DNA of 64,000 nt from Amborella trichopoda (taxonomy: Eukaryota > Streptophyta > Magnoliopsida > Amborellales > Amborellaceae), in the NCBI RefSeq assembly GCF_000471905.2, contig NW_006494931.1:3780501-3844500 (forward strand). Direction: 5' to 3'. The notes beneath the pieces were generated by a model. It saw only the letters and a list, made by a program, of their open reading frames with translations. It ran no database searches and was not told the origin of the DNA. Positions 1 to 11,553 of this stretch are shown here, in pieces. Positions within the stretch are counted from its first letter, which is position 1. Every line of letters starts with the position of its first letter. Position numbers and translations under genes: made by a program.

Positions 1-1
1 C

Positions 2-178
2 TCATAGCAGAGAAAGCATATAGAAATTGATTGTCATTTCATTCATGAAAATTTTCTAGCCGAAGAAGTTACACTCCCACATATTACCTCCCAATAACAA
101 CTTGCAGATATTTTTACCAAGACCATGACTCATGTTAGTCATGACTATCTCGTTGACAAACTGATGATGTTTACCTAA
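2..178 (+). pseudogene. Ty1-copia polyprotein 3' end (RNase H C-terminus), window-truncated
   Basis: The frame from position 2 reads the C-terminal end of a Ty1-copia polyprotein: KHIEIDCHFIHEKFLAEEV, then QLADIFTKTM and a tail ending in LMMFT before a TAA at 176-178. These match the conserved copia RNase H ending (H-I-E-I-D-C-H-F and the L-A-D-I-F-T-K box). An in-frame TAA just before QLADIFTK shows it is not functional. The element continues off the left edge, and a purine-rich tract follows at 188-195. Confidence is good for the family and low for the lineage. Confidence 0.8.
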
Positions 179-645
179 CCTCAGTTTGAGGGGGAGTATA
201 GAGATAGAAATAGTTGAGGTAGAGATAAAGATAGTTGAGGATAATTTCTAATTTTAATTTATCTTGTATTTGTTGTAGATATCTTTATTGATAAGACTAG
301 ATTAGTTTGTCGTTATCAATAACTGATTAGCCGTATATTTATATGGGACTTTATATATTCTTGACAATTAATCGATACACAGAGATTTCCTTAGAGGATT
401 CAGAAGTTTAATATGATTCTCAGCCTGCAACGACTCAACCTTGAGAGAAAAAAGCTTGGTCTCCATTGAGTTGATCTTCAATCGATAATGAAGCTCTCGA
501 ACTGCCGTCTCCCTCTCTCTCTCTAAGAACACGAACACGATTCCTTAAATCCTTATCGATATTAACTTTTCTCTTTTCATTTTTTTTAGAAAATATCATC
601 AACTATCTTTATCTCTACCTCAACTATTTCTATCTTTACAATACT
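179..645 (+). mobile_element. Polypurine tract and LTR-like 3' flank with terminal inverted segment
   Basis: A purine tract (188-195) follows the copia stop codon, as expected just before a 3' LTR. The next about 450 bases look like LTR sequence: TA-rich with a TATATTTATATGG stretch near 333. The first about 40 bases (199-238) recur as their reverse complement at 598-641, so the segment folds back on itself. No clean TG...CA ends were found, so exact LTR limits are uncertain. Confidence 0.45.
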
Positions 646-3600
646 ATGAGAAGATTTGAGGTCAAAGATCTAGGCTTAAATCCTGTTAGAGCCTAACCTT
701 CTTTTATAGGGCTATCACACATGAAATACTCAAGCCTTGTGATACTTAGAGTTTGTGACTCTTGGTCCTAGTGCACTAAGATCCTAGAGTGATATCACTC
801 TTGCTCACTCCCACAATTATCACAAGCTATAATATGTCAGGGTTCAAGGTCTTCAAATGCCAGCACTCCAACATGATACACTTGTGCAAGTCAAACCAAG
901 CCCTTATGAGTAGCCAAGTGGCCTAGTTGCAGCAAGATGCCCTTGATGGAAGGAGATATGCATAGGGATGCTCCTGTTAATGGCATGTACTCCTAATTGG
1001 CCCGCCTTCAAGAGCTAGGTGCCTCTCCCATCTTTAACGACAATCGTGGGGGTCTTTGAAAACACTTAAAAACTTTTTGAATGGTGATTGTATCCAAACT
1101 AGTGCAGAAAATGGCATGCATGCATTGTTCGAAAGGTATCTTCAAAATAGTGATAGTGAGCTGAAAAAATACAGTAGAGCAAAACAAGGGCTTTTGGAGA
1201 AATATAAATTTTAAAAAATATTTATAGAATTAACAAAAGAAAATAGTGCATATTCTGACCTTATATTATTAAAAAAGGACAATGAAAAAAAATGCGCAGA
1301 TCTGTTTGCCCTATTTTTTCCAAGACTTTCATGTCAGTTGAACAATCATGAACAACATGAAAACATGGGCTTAGAACATCTTTTTGGTCATTTTAGGAGA
1401 GATATAGCTTAGCTAGCCCCACGTTGGGTGATTTATATTTTAAAAAAAGAAGACATCTGATTTGGGTAAAAACTAATTGAAAGGGAAATTAAAAAAGGAT
1501 CAAGGTCCAACCAAATTACTACAGTGCTGGTTAGTTCTCTCTCAAAATCATTATTTCTTTATAAGAATCTGAAATAAAAAGAATAAAGAAGTTCTCTTGT
1601 AAACTTGAGAACTAAAACTAATAGAATAATCAAATAATGAAATAAAATAAAAGCTTACCAAACTGGACACATAAGCCTAGCCCCCATAATTGGGGCCTGA
1701 ATTAGATTTTTATTGAATTTTGTGTTGAGTCCTCGTTTACTTGAATATTTGAATTAAGGGCTTGAGATCATTTAACTTGCATTGGATATTGTACATTGAT
1801 CATTGAAGATCAGATCTAGGGTTTCTAGGCTTAACCTATAGCTTTCTAGGATTTCTAGCTTAATTAGGGTTTTTGGTGATGATCTAAGCCTAAATTGGAC
1901 TATATGGAATTAGGTTTAGGTTGAGAGATCTCGGAATGAGGGCTCTAGCCATTGACTAATATTGTCTAGAACAATCTAATCTATATGATGCCTTAGGTTG
2001 AGGTGCAAAGGGGTTTTCACATGCCAAAAACTCGATATACCACTTCTAATATGATTACAAGTCCAATATTTATTGCTCTACAAAATTTGGGTCCAAACAA
2101 ACATAGTGTTTATCTACGACCATGGTATCAATTCACATCAACGTGGTATGAGTTAACGTCAATGCATATCAAGTTGACGGGTAATCTAGACTTTGTTTGT
2201 CCAAATTTTGTAGGCAGCTTGCTTAAGCATTTGTCAGCTTGCTCCAACTAAAATTTAGATGTCTTCCATAGAATTTTCTTGAGAATCAGCCTATCCCTTC
2301 CTCATATTAACTCCTGAGGGTAATCTATATCCTAGAGCTGGCAACTATCTAAACCTTTTGATCTTCTAAAATCAAGAAGCCTTGAATCACTTCTAATCCA
2401 AATTGGATTCTCTCATGACCAATCCTATTCAATCCAAATTGGATTCTATCAAGTCCCATCCTAATTCCAATCCTTATAGAGATAGACTCACAAACAACTT
2501 GGAAATCTTATTTTCCCATATAAGGAATTTTTTATTAGAATTTTACAACTATTGATTTTAAACACTTTGAATTTTCATTTATAAGCTCTTGAAAAAATGG
2601 GGGCCAAAACAGAGTCTAATATCACTCTGCCACTATGGTCTCGCATTGACATCAATGCGGTCTGCATCAGCGTCAACCCAAAATGCATCTATGGGACTAG
2701 AATGTATTTTTTTTTTAACAAATGTTATTTTATTCATACCTTTCAAACTGTATATAAGATTCAAGTGGTTCTTGAACTGTTGTAAATATTATGATCTCCT
2801 CTATAATTTAGTGCTGCCCAATTAGGATGACTTTTAAGGATGTTATAGTTCTGGACACTAAAGGCTTAGTTTCAAGGCTTTCGACATTCAATTAGGTGTG
2901 CAAGTAGTTTTTTGAGTCTATTAAGCCTAAGGGGATCTAGGGTGGCTATGTTAGCAAAATGGTAGTGGAGAATAGTTTTTAGGGCAAGGATAATTGTGGG
3001 AAGCCCTATAGAAGGCAAGTATGGTTAAGATAGGCAAGGACTCCTAATTAAAAGGCTCAAGGTAAGTCTTGCCTGAGTACTGATATCTCTGTCCCATTTG
3101 GTGGACCGCACAAGTAAGTTAAAAGAGCCATTACAAACTCAATTTTTATGATGAAGTTATTAAAAGAACATAAAAAGGATAAATTATGTAATTTAAACGA
3201 CGGAAAAAGTAAAGAATGTGTTAAATATCTTTTTTTTATTTAACTTGAGTGCTTTTTATGGGCTTTTTATGAGACCATGGTTATCTAGGATAATAATTTA
3301 GATAGGGAGTCTACCTCTTTTTCCTTATAAAATATGATGGAGGAGAGTGACGCTAACATCCTTGTACTAAAAGTAAATACTAAAGGTAAAAGTTTATGTA
3401 GAGCCTAGGCTTTAAACATTCAAATTAGAACCTACTTCAAAACTTTCATTAGAAGAGGTTGTTTTGATTCCAAAATATCATCAAATTGATCATCTCGACA
3501 TCAAGATGCATAGATGTGAGAGAAAAAAAAAGGATTTTAATTTTTAGACTGTCAATTTTCAAGATTTTGCAAGTTTTTATTGATCTGTTTGATCTACACT

Positions 3601-4130
3601 ATTTTTTAGGCTTTAAATTTTATGACTAAATATAAAAATATAATTTAAGACTATCACAAAACTTTCCAATATTGAAACCATATTTCTCTACACTCTTTGA
3701 AAGTAGGCCCTAATTTGATTGTTTAGAGCCTCTGCCATATACAAACCGCCCCCCATACTAAATAGTCTCCTTGTTCTTTTATTTCCTGATTGTGTTTTCC
3801 CTTCATTAAAGAATTAGGGCACGGCATTTAACCCGGACTTCAACATTTGGAAACTTAACCCGAGATATAATTACGGGTATGGGGCGGCTGGTGGGTCTAG
3901 CCCGGCATTCATAGCGACATTAGAGAGAGAAACCCGCCAAAGTGAGGCAAGAGACTAATATGTGGATTGAGTCCTAATTGCCCTTTCCATTGTAGTGCCA
4001 AAACTGCACCCTCCACAGTGTACGGATGAAGACGCTGCAGTTTTATCTCTACAGATAAGGCTACAGGCTTATGAGACCGTACCCTAAAAGGGCCAATCAA
4101 ATTTTTACTCTGGCGGGACGTTCCATAAAG
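646..4130. other. AT-rich intergenic DNA, no gene recognised
   Basis: About 3.5 kb with only short, unconserved reading frames. No transposon protein, RNA gene or promoter could be supported. Short A- and T-runs are common and nothing suggests conserved coding sequence. It is probably decayed repeat DNA upstream of the ARGONAUTE gene. Confidence 0.4.
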
Positions 4131-7100
4131 CATGAGAGAGAGAAAGAGTGGGATGTTTAGCGAGAGAAAGTAATACATTGGTTATTCAAATTAGCAAAAA
4201 GAAGTTTAGAGAGCGAAACGAAGAGAACTGGGTAAGTGGGATTTGTAAAAGCAGGTAGTTGAAGCGTTTTTACTTTGTGTTAATGGTGTCTGAAACCCTC
4301 CCTGCAATGAATGATGAGCTTCCTCTGCCACCATTTGTGTTGTGGTTTCTCTCTCTAGGGGTTCCGTTTCTCTCACTGAACTAGAAAGTGTGTGAGAGAG
4401 AGAGGGTTTTGAAGAACTGAAACTGAAACTGAAACGAAGGGATTGGGAGCTTACCACTAGGTCTTCCTGCCTCTGTTGTTTTGGTTTTTTTCTCTCTCCA
4501 GTGCTTGTGGTTTCTCTCACTACTTTAGCAAAGGTTTGACAGTCAATTTTAACCTCCCCCTTCCTCTACTGTTGATCCATCTTTTGCATGTCATTCTTCT
4601 CTACTTTTTCTTAGATTTAATCAATTTAGGTTTTATTTATAGTAAGTTCTGCTTGTAAAAGTGGGTTTTAATTTTTTTTTGATGATCAAAATATTTTGTC
4701 CCTTGCTTGGGTGTGAAAAATGGGTTTTGCTGGGTTTTAGTTCTTATTTTTTATAAAATTCGAATATTTTGTCTAATGCTTGGGTGTGAAATGTGGGTTT
4801 TTGCTTGTAAAAGTGGGTTTTTCCATTAACAGCTTCTCATCCTCGCTTTCTCTCTCACTCTATTTCTCTCTCTCCTCTTTTCAAAATGTGATTTTGTTTG
4901 TGGAGTGGTCTCAGTTTTTTCTGGTTTTCAGGGTTTTTCTTTGATTTGGGTATTCTTTGCAGTCGTGTCTAATTTAATGTCCTCCTTTAATCCTACTGCT
5001 TTCTCTGTTTTGTTCACTTTTTAATGTCATTTCTTATGTAAATTATCTTAGTGACCAGTTTCTTGTATCAACACTGAAGGTTTAACATGTGATTCAAAAG
5101 GGTTTTCACTGTGCTTAAATCCTTCTCCTCAAATATTTGTGCATGTGCTATTTTGACTCAGAGCTTATCCATTTTTGTTTTTTCAACGGCTTATGATTTG
5201 GTTTTTTTTTTTTTTTGGCCTTATTGGGGCATCGTTATGCCCTTGATTTCTCACCCAAATGCTATGAAGAATCTTTATTTCGTATGAGGAAATAACTTTC
5301 TTGTAATATTTTCTGTGAGCTAAACTACCAAAAAAAAAAAAACTTATTTCTGTGAGGTGGTGTTTTCTAAATTTTCAAAATGTAGGTGTTCTTTGAGAAA
5401 TTTCTTGGGGAACACTAAACCGGGGGAAAACAAGGGAAATATCTAAAACACTAGAGTTAGTTAAGCATGAACAAGCTACACAATATTATTCTTTGAGGAC
5501 AATAAATACTTTCTTTATATTTTGTAATGTTTCTTTAGAAATTTTATGTTGACAAGTAAAACTTTAAACTGAATAAAATATCTTCTTTCTTTTTTGTCAT
5601 GTGGTTTTTTTTTTGTTTTTGTTTTTTTATTGAAGTTATGTCATTTTTTTAATCTTTATAAGAGTATAAGATTTTATTTTTATTTTTTATTTTTATTTTT
5701 TAAGTTTCTGCAATACTTTTCTACTTGACAAGTTGTAAAAGTTATATTTCACTTGGAAACGATGAAAATATGTTTATTTTGCCTTTTTTTGCCTTTAGGT
5801 ATTTATATTTATTTGTTTAGCTCATGTTTTTCTTGTATACTCATATTTATATCTATGCATGCGTGATGATGGGTTTACTTTCTTTGAAAAGAGAATTTTT
5901 TTAAAGAAAATGGATATATTTGTTGCCATGCAGAAATGGTATTATTGGAAACAGAAATCACCTATAGTATTGCTCAGTGGCTGAAGGTTATTTTCGGTCC
6001 TTCAGGGTGTCTCTGCATTCCTTTTGTTGTTTCTGGTCTCTGCATAGCCTTCTTTTAGTTTGGTTTCTTTTATTTCCAGCTATTTTTGGGTAAGTAGTGG
6101 GGTCTCCTGTTGTTTAATCTAATCGCTATTGTCATGGCTATGTTCCTTAATTTTTTTTCCTTTTGTGGTTTTCGCTAGGTGTATTAATCTACGTTAATTT
6201 GTAAATTTTGTTCATTATAATTAAATATGAAAGACTTTATGGTCTTTTAATTTTTTCCTCTGCTTTTTTATTGTTTACCTTTTATTGTAGTTAAATACCT
6301 TGTTTTTGGGTTTTTTTTTTTAAGTGCCTTGTTTCATTCTTGGTCTCATGCGTTTGGTGTTGACTGTTGTAGTCGGGCCTAGATTCTTCTCTGTTAACAA
6401 GTGCTTTCCCTAATTACCTTGAACACCTTTTATTAGGAAAAGTATTCTTTAATCCTCTTGACCACAGGGGACATCAGCTCATGAGGGCTTGGCTATCCCA
6501 TCAACCAATTGGTTGGAGAAGGGGAGAGAGAGTGTGGGACCCACTGTTGAAGCCATGTGGTGTTCCTTTGGATCATGTTGTCTCGTTTTTACCACCTAGT
6601 TCAATGATTGGATGGTGATGACCCTCATGAGTGCATATCCCATGTTGTCGTGAGCATTAGAACTTTCTTTCCCTTTTATATGAAATTATTTTCTGGATAG
6701 ATGCCCTCTATTGTTATTGGGTTTATATAATTCCTTAATAGTTGATATTCTTGAATCTAGAGTGGTCCTTATTGTGTGCCATGTTGTATTTAATTTATCT
6801 TCTTCTGTGTTTTTTTTTTGGTGGGGTTCATCTCCATTTCTATATCATTTGGTATTTATTCTGGTTTTTGCTTGATTTTGTCATTTGGCGTTCTGGGTAA
6901 CATTCAGCAACAAAAAATGTTAGGTCTTCCAACTTTTTTATTTTGTTTCTTATTGTAGCAGCGACCCCATTATGTGCTTGAATGCATTTTTTTCCTTTTT
7001 GTTTCTGTTTTTATGGTTTCTGTAGTCATTCTGTTACTATATTTCTAGTTATTTCTCTGCTTTTGGTGGGTGCTTGTGTTTATCCTTTACCTTTTATGGT

Positions 7101-7327
7101 ATTTTGGAATCTTAGTAGTCCTCAGTTACAAAGAGTGCCTGGCCCTTGTTAAGTTTTCCCTTCATTTTTCTTTTTGTTTCATTATTCCAGTAGAGTTTCT
7201 CACCATCTTTATTTTTTTTTTGTTTTTCTGGTTGTTGAAGGTTTCAGGTAAATCCTTGTTTCATGTGATGAATTTAATTTTTTTTTTCTTCTTTGGGGGT
7301 ATTGACTATTGAAGGTTTCAAGTAATA
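4131..7327 (+). promoter_or_regulatory. Probable promoter/5' leader and 5'UTR intron of the ARGONAUTE gene
   Basis: Upstream of the start codon lies GA/CT-rich DNA (4135-4460), typical of plant 5' leaders, with a consensus donor (GTAAGT) at 4232. It is followed by nearly 3 kb of strongly T-rich DNA like a plant intron. A T-rich tract and several AG dinucleotides lie just before the ATG at 7328, so a leader intron ending around 7312-7323 is plausible. AGO4-clade genes often have such an intron. The transcription start, TATA box and exact acceptor cannot be fixed here. Short reading frames on both strands in this block look like chance. Confidence 0.3.
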
Positions 7328-10300
7328 ATGGATCCATCTGACACGAAAATTGAAGAAGTGCTGCCTCCACCACCACCCTTACCACCGAATGTCATCCCAA
7401 CTCGCATTCATCAAAAGATTACTCCCATACAGCGCAAGGGATTTGGATCTTTGGGTAGGAAGATCAAGTTGTTGACAAACCACTTTCAAGTCAATTTCAA
7501 TTCTCCGGATGGATTTTTCTTCCAATACAGCGTAAGAAGCTTCTCTGGCCCCCACCTTTGTTCGCCTGATTCTCTCTCGCTAACTATATGATGTTTGGCA
7601 AAATCAGAGTAGTGGTCTTTTTGTGAATTGGTTTAATGGGGGAATAGATTGCCCTTGCATTCGAGGATATAAGGGCAGACCATCTTGTCATCTTGCTTTT
7701 TAACTGCTGTTCTTTATGATTCTATCTATATGATGGTTTTATGCGAATTGGTTTAATGGCCGAGAATGTTACTCTTTTAACCTCTTGCTGTCTTGCTTTC
7801 TACTTGCTGTTTTCTCTTTATTGTGTTTGTCAAGCTACTTACCATTTGCTTGTCTCAGGCTCATTGGAATTCAGATGAGACAAGCTAATGGTTTGAATTT
7901 CAAGAACATAGCTTGCTTCATTGATGCAGCGAAGAGTTAGTCAATTCACTAAATGCAGCCAGATCATGATTTACAGTTTAGATGGCCTGACTCATCTAAA
8001 CCTTCAAATGGGCCTTGGTCAACATAGTAAATGTAGCCAGGTTATCGTTTACTGTTCAGATGGCCTGGCTCATTTGAAACTAAAAATGAGTCTGGCTTAG
8101 AGGATCATTTCCTTTTTGAACGAATCAGGTTCTTTATTTATATGCTGATTTTATTGGGAATTTGTCCTGTCAGAACTGGTAGCTCTTGCATCCAGAGGTA
8201 AAACTGCATAGCATTTTACTGTGTTGCTTTTACCTTCTTATCTCTAAGAAAGTATGATTTTTGTTAACACAAGTATTCTTTTACATACAATTGATATATT
8301 ATGAGCAGGTTGCTGTTTCAATAAAGGATTACAGGGCAGACTGTATTTCTTCTTGTTCTCACCTGCTTTCCTCTTAAAGAAACTGAAGATCGGTAATATC
8401 ATATTTTGTACTGGTTTATGGATAAATGGTTTAACAGAAGCAGCTTGTGCTTGCATTTGATGATCAAAGGGAGGCCCAAATGGCTCGCTTGTTTCAATGG
8501 CCATTCTAATTTTGCTTTTTTGTTCTTTATAAAATCAAATTGCATGAGGGTATGACCCTTGATAGAGCAGAATGGTGGAGCAGGATTAGTGTAGCGACCC
8601 CAAATAGTTGGGATAAGGCTTGGATGATGATGATAAACTTAAATTACATATTGGAGGAATCAGGCATGGGTTTGCTTGGCTAGTTGTTGAAAATTGCAAC
8701 AGTATGTTCCAAGTTCAATTCCTCCCATCGAACTAGCCAAAAAAAACAAAAATACATAGGGTTTTTATTGAGAATTGGTCTAATGGAAGAAGGCTGCTCT
8801 TACATCCAAGGATATGAGCGTAGCCTGCTCTGCCACATTTTTTTACATGCTTGGTTTTGAACATGTGTTCAGAGCAAATCACATTATGCACGAGTTTCAC
8901 TAGGACTTGTTTTGCTGGGATCAGGTTCTCTTCCATTGAATGATGGGAGGGTGATCTTGAAGCCTTTCTCTTTTAGTGGTCTACCTTCTCTCCAATGTTG
9001 TAATTTGGTAAAATCAGATTGTATGCTGTTGTTTTTACTGGGTGCAGGTTGCTCTAGCATCTGAGGATAAGTGGGCAACTGATACTAAAGGCATAGGACG
9101 AAGAGCGTTAGATAGAGTGTACCAGACCTATAAACCAGACTTTTCTGGGAAGGAACTGGCCTATGATGGAGAGCACACTCTCTTCACAGTGGGCGCTCTT
9201 CCTCGAAACAACATGGACTTCACTGTTGTGCTGGAGGACTTGTTATCCGATAGGTATCAGCACTCTTGGTTGGTCATCTGGGACCCTTGCAACCATTATA
9301 TATTGGGAAAAGTGTACCATACTCCAACAGACTATGATATATGCTACTCCAAGACTACATTCATTGTTTGTCTCCATTGATTATTGGTTTATATTCCCCT
9401 TTAGATTCTATTCCAAGTTGATCTTCAACCATCTGTTGGTGGAAACAAACAGGTGGAACTAGCCTTGGGATACCATATACCGCAGTTTATAGGACTGTAC
9501 AATGCATTCCCTTATATTTCAATTGGGTGTGTATAAGATGCTGCATGTAACACACAAACAGCAAACGTGCATCATTGAAAACAGACAGTTGAGATAGTCC
9601 ATTCCTCCATTTGAGTGTGTCAATGTATTCTCAAGTAGGGAAGCAGTTCATCTCAACTGCCCATTGTTGACAACAGACAGTTGAGGCTGCATGTACTATA
9701 TTGTGTGTGTGTGTGTGTGTTGTGCGTGTGTTGTGTTGTGTGCGTATGTTGTGGGGTGTGCATGCATGCGTGCGTGCGTGTTGTCTCCCTGTGTGTGTGT
9801 GTGTGTGAGATCTTGGTGTTCTTTTATTTGAGGCATTTGTGCTGAATGCTCTCTTGTGCTAACATATTCATTTTTCCATGAAATGTTTCCCATTTCTTTG
9901 TTTACTCATACTGATTGTGCTTTCTTTGTGTTTTTAGACCTGGCAGGAATGGAAGCCCGAGTGAGGAGGACAGAAAGAGGCAACGACGCCTGGGTCGCTC
10001 TCGGACTATCAAGGTGGAAATCACTTTTGCGGCAAAAATTCCTCTGGGATCCATCGCTGCCATTCTTCGTGGAGATCCCACTGACAACTCCCAGGATGCC
10101 CTTAGAGTCCTTGACATCATTTTAAGGCAGCATGCAGCGAAACAGTAAGGAAGAGCTTTGTTTCTTTGTTCAATTCACTTTACATTTAGGTCAATCTTAC
10201 TTTTCTTGATATTTCCTATTTCTTTCCTTATTCATAGTAATCGTGCTTTCCCTCTTTTAGGGGATGCCTTCTAGTGCGGCAATCTTTTTTCCACAATGAT

Positions 10301-11553
10301 CCACGAAACATTAGAGACCTCGGTGGTGGTGTGTCTGCCTGCAGTGGTTTTCATTCGAGCTTCCGCCCTACTCAGAATGGGCTTTCATTGAACATGGGTG
10401 TGTGCTTTCTCTTACCACATTCTCTGTTAGTATAATGGATGCTCCCTTTACTGTTATCTTTACTTGTGTTTTTATTGGATGGTTAGATGTCTCCACAACC
10501 ATAATTCTGAAGCCTGGTGATTTGGTGGAATTTTTATTGGAGAACCAGAAGTTGAACCATCCTCGTGACATTGATTGGAAAAAAGTAAGGAAACACCCCT
10601 TTTATGTAGGGTTTTTTAAGGTTTTGTTTTGGAATTCATTTACCTGTGACTTTTGAAATGCTACGATATTTTCAGGCCAGACGTGTCCTCAAAAACTTCA
10701 GAATATCTACACGGCATACAAATCAAGAGTTCAAGATTATGGGATTTAGTGAGAAGATCTGTGAGGAACAATTGTATGCTTTTTATCTTTTTCTTCCAAT
10801 TTCCTTCTGTTTTTCTTCTCATGCTGGCCGGTGCAAGTTTCTTTTTCTTGGTGTTCCATGGCAGTTTTTCACCAAGTATGCATTATTAATGGCAATCAAG
10901 TGTCTGGTCTGGTTTCTTTATAGCTGCTCTCTTACGTGTTCTGTCTTTTTGCTTTTATTTCTGTAGATTTCCATTGAGGGTTAAAAATGGAGATAGCCCA
11001 ACTGGCAATGGGTCGCCACAAGAAATTAAGGAAATTACTGTTTATGAATACTTTGTAAATCATAGGAATATAGCACTAAAATACTCTGGAAAATGCCCTT
11101 GTATCGACGTTGGGAGGCGTAAGCGTCCCACTTATATTCCTGTAGAGGTAGGCCATGTGTTATCAAGATAAAAATGGAGTTTGGAGTCCTCAGTCGTGCT
11201 TCCATTTACTGAATAACTGTCATCTTTTTTGTAGCTCTGTGTACTTCTCCCTTTGCAAAGATATACAAAGGCCCTTACAACTATTCAGAGAGCTAACCTT
11301 GTTGAGAAATCGAGGCAAAAGCCTCGGGAGCGCATGGCAATTCTGAGTGAAGTGCGTTCCTTCTTTTTGCTCGTATTTTTGTTGTATTTTTAATTTGTTA
11401 ACTGCATGCTTCGACAATCTGGTTGTCACAATTACAATTGCCTAGGCAATGAAACTCAATAATTACAACGCAAACACCTTGTTAAAAGCATGTGGGGTAT
11501 CCATCAAACATCAATTTACTGAAGTTGAAGGCCGAGTTTTAGAAGCTCCCAAG
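7328..11553 (+). CDS. AGO4-like: ARGONAUTE exons 1-9 (N-terminus, N and PAZ domains, residues 1-452)
   Basis: Exons by GT/AG borders and reading-frame continuity: 1, 7328-7531; 2, 9048-9253; 3, 9938-10144; 4, 10261-10397; 5, 10487-10584; 6, 10676-10773; 7, 10967-11147; 8, 11235-11351; 9, 11446-11553. Together they give residues 1-452. Recognisable blocks are [18 protein letters not shown] in exon 1, [19 protein letters not shown] across exons 3-4, QSFFHNDP and GFHSSFR in exon 4, and KRPTYIPVE plus [13 protein letters not shown] in exons 7-8 (end of PAZ and linker L2). Exon 1 is separated from exon 2 by an intron containing decayed copies of the exon 2 edge. The other introns here are short and T-rich except intron 2. 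Confidence 0.93.

Noticed and set aside
694..697. Loss of the catalytic glutamate finger in the ARGONAUTE (protein residues 694-697)
   Set aside because: The R-E-L-L glutamate is not the catalytic one. The finger position corresponds to E675 in KVEMID, which is present.
4206..4520. 104-codon minus-strand open frame in the GA/CT-rich region upstream of the ARGONAUTE gene
   Set aside because: Low-complexity serine/arginine-rich product from GA/CT repeats, with no conserved motif. More likely leader or promoter DNA.
9042..9380. 112-codon open frame taken as a separate small gene
   Set aside because: It is ARGONAUTE exon 2 (9048-9253) extended into flanking introns. The splice borders and protein similarity fix the exon.
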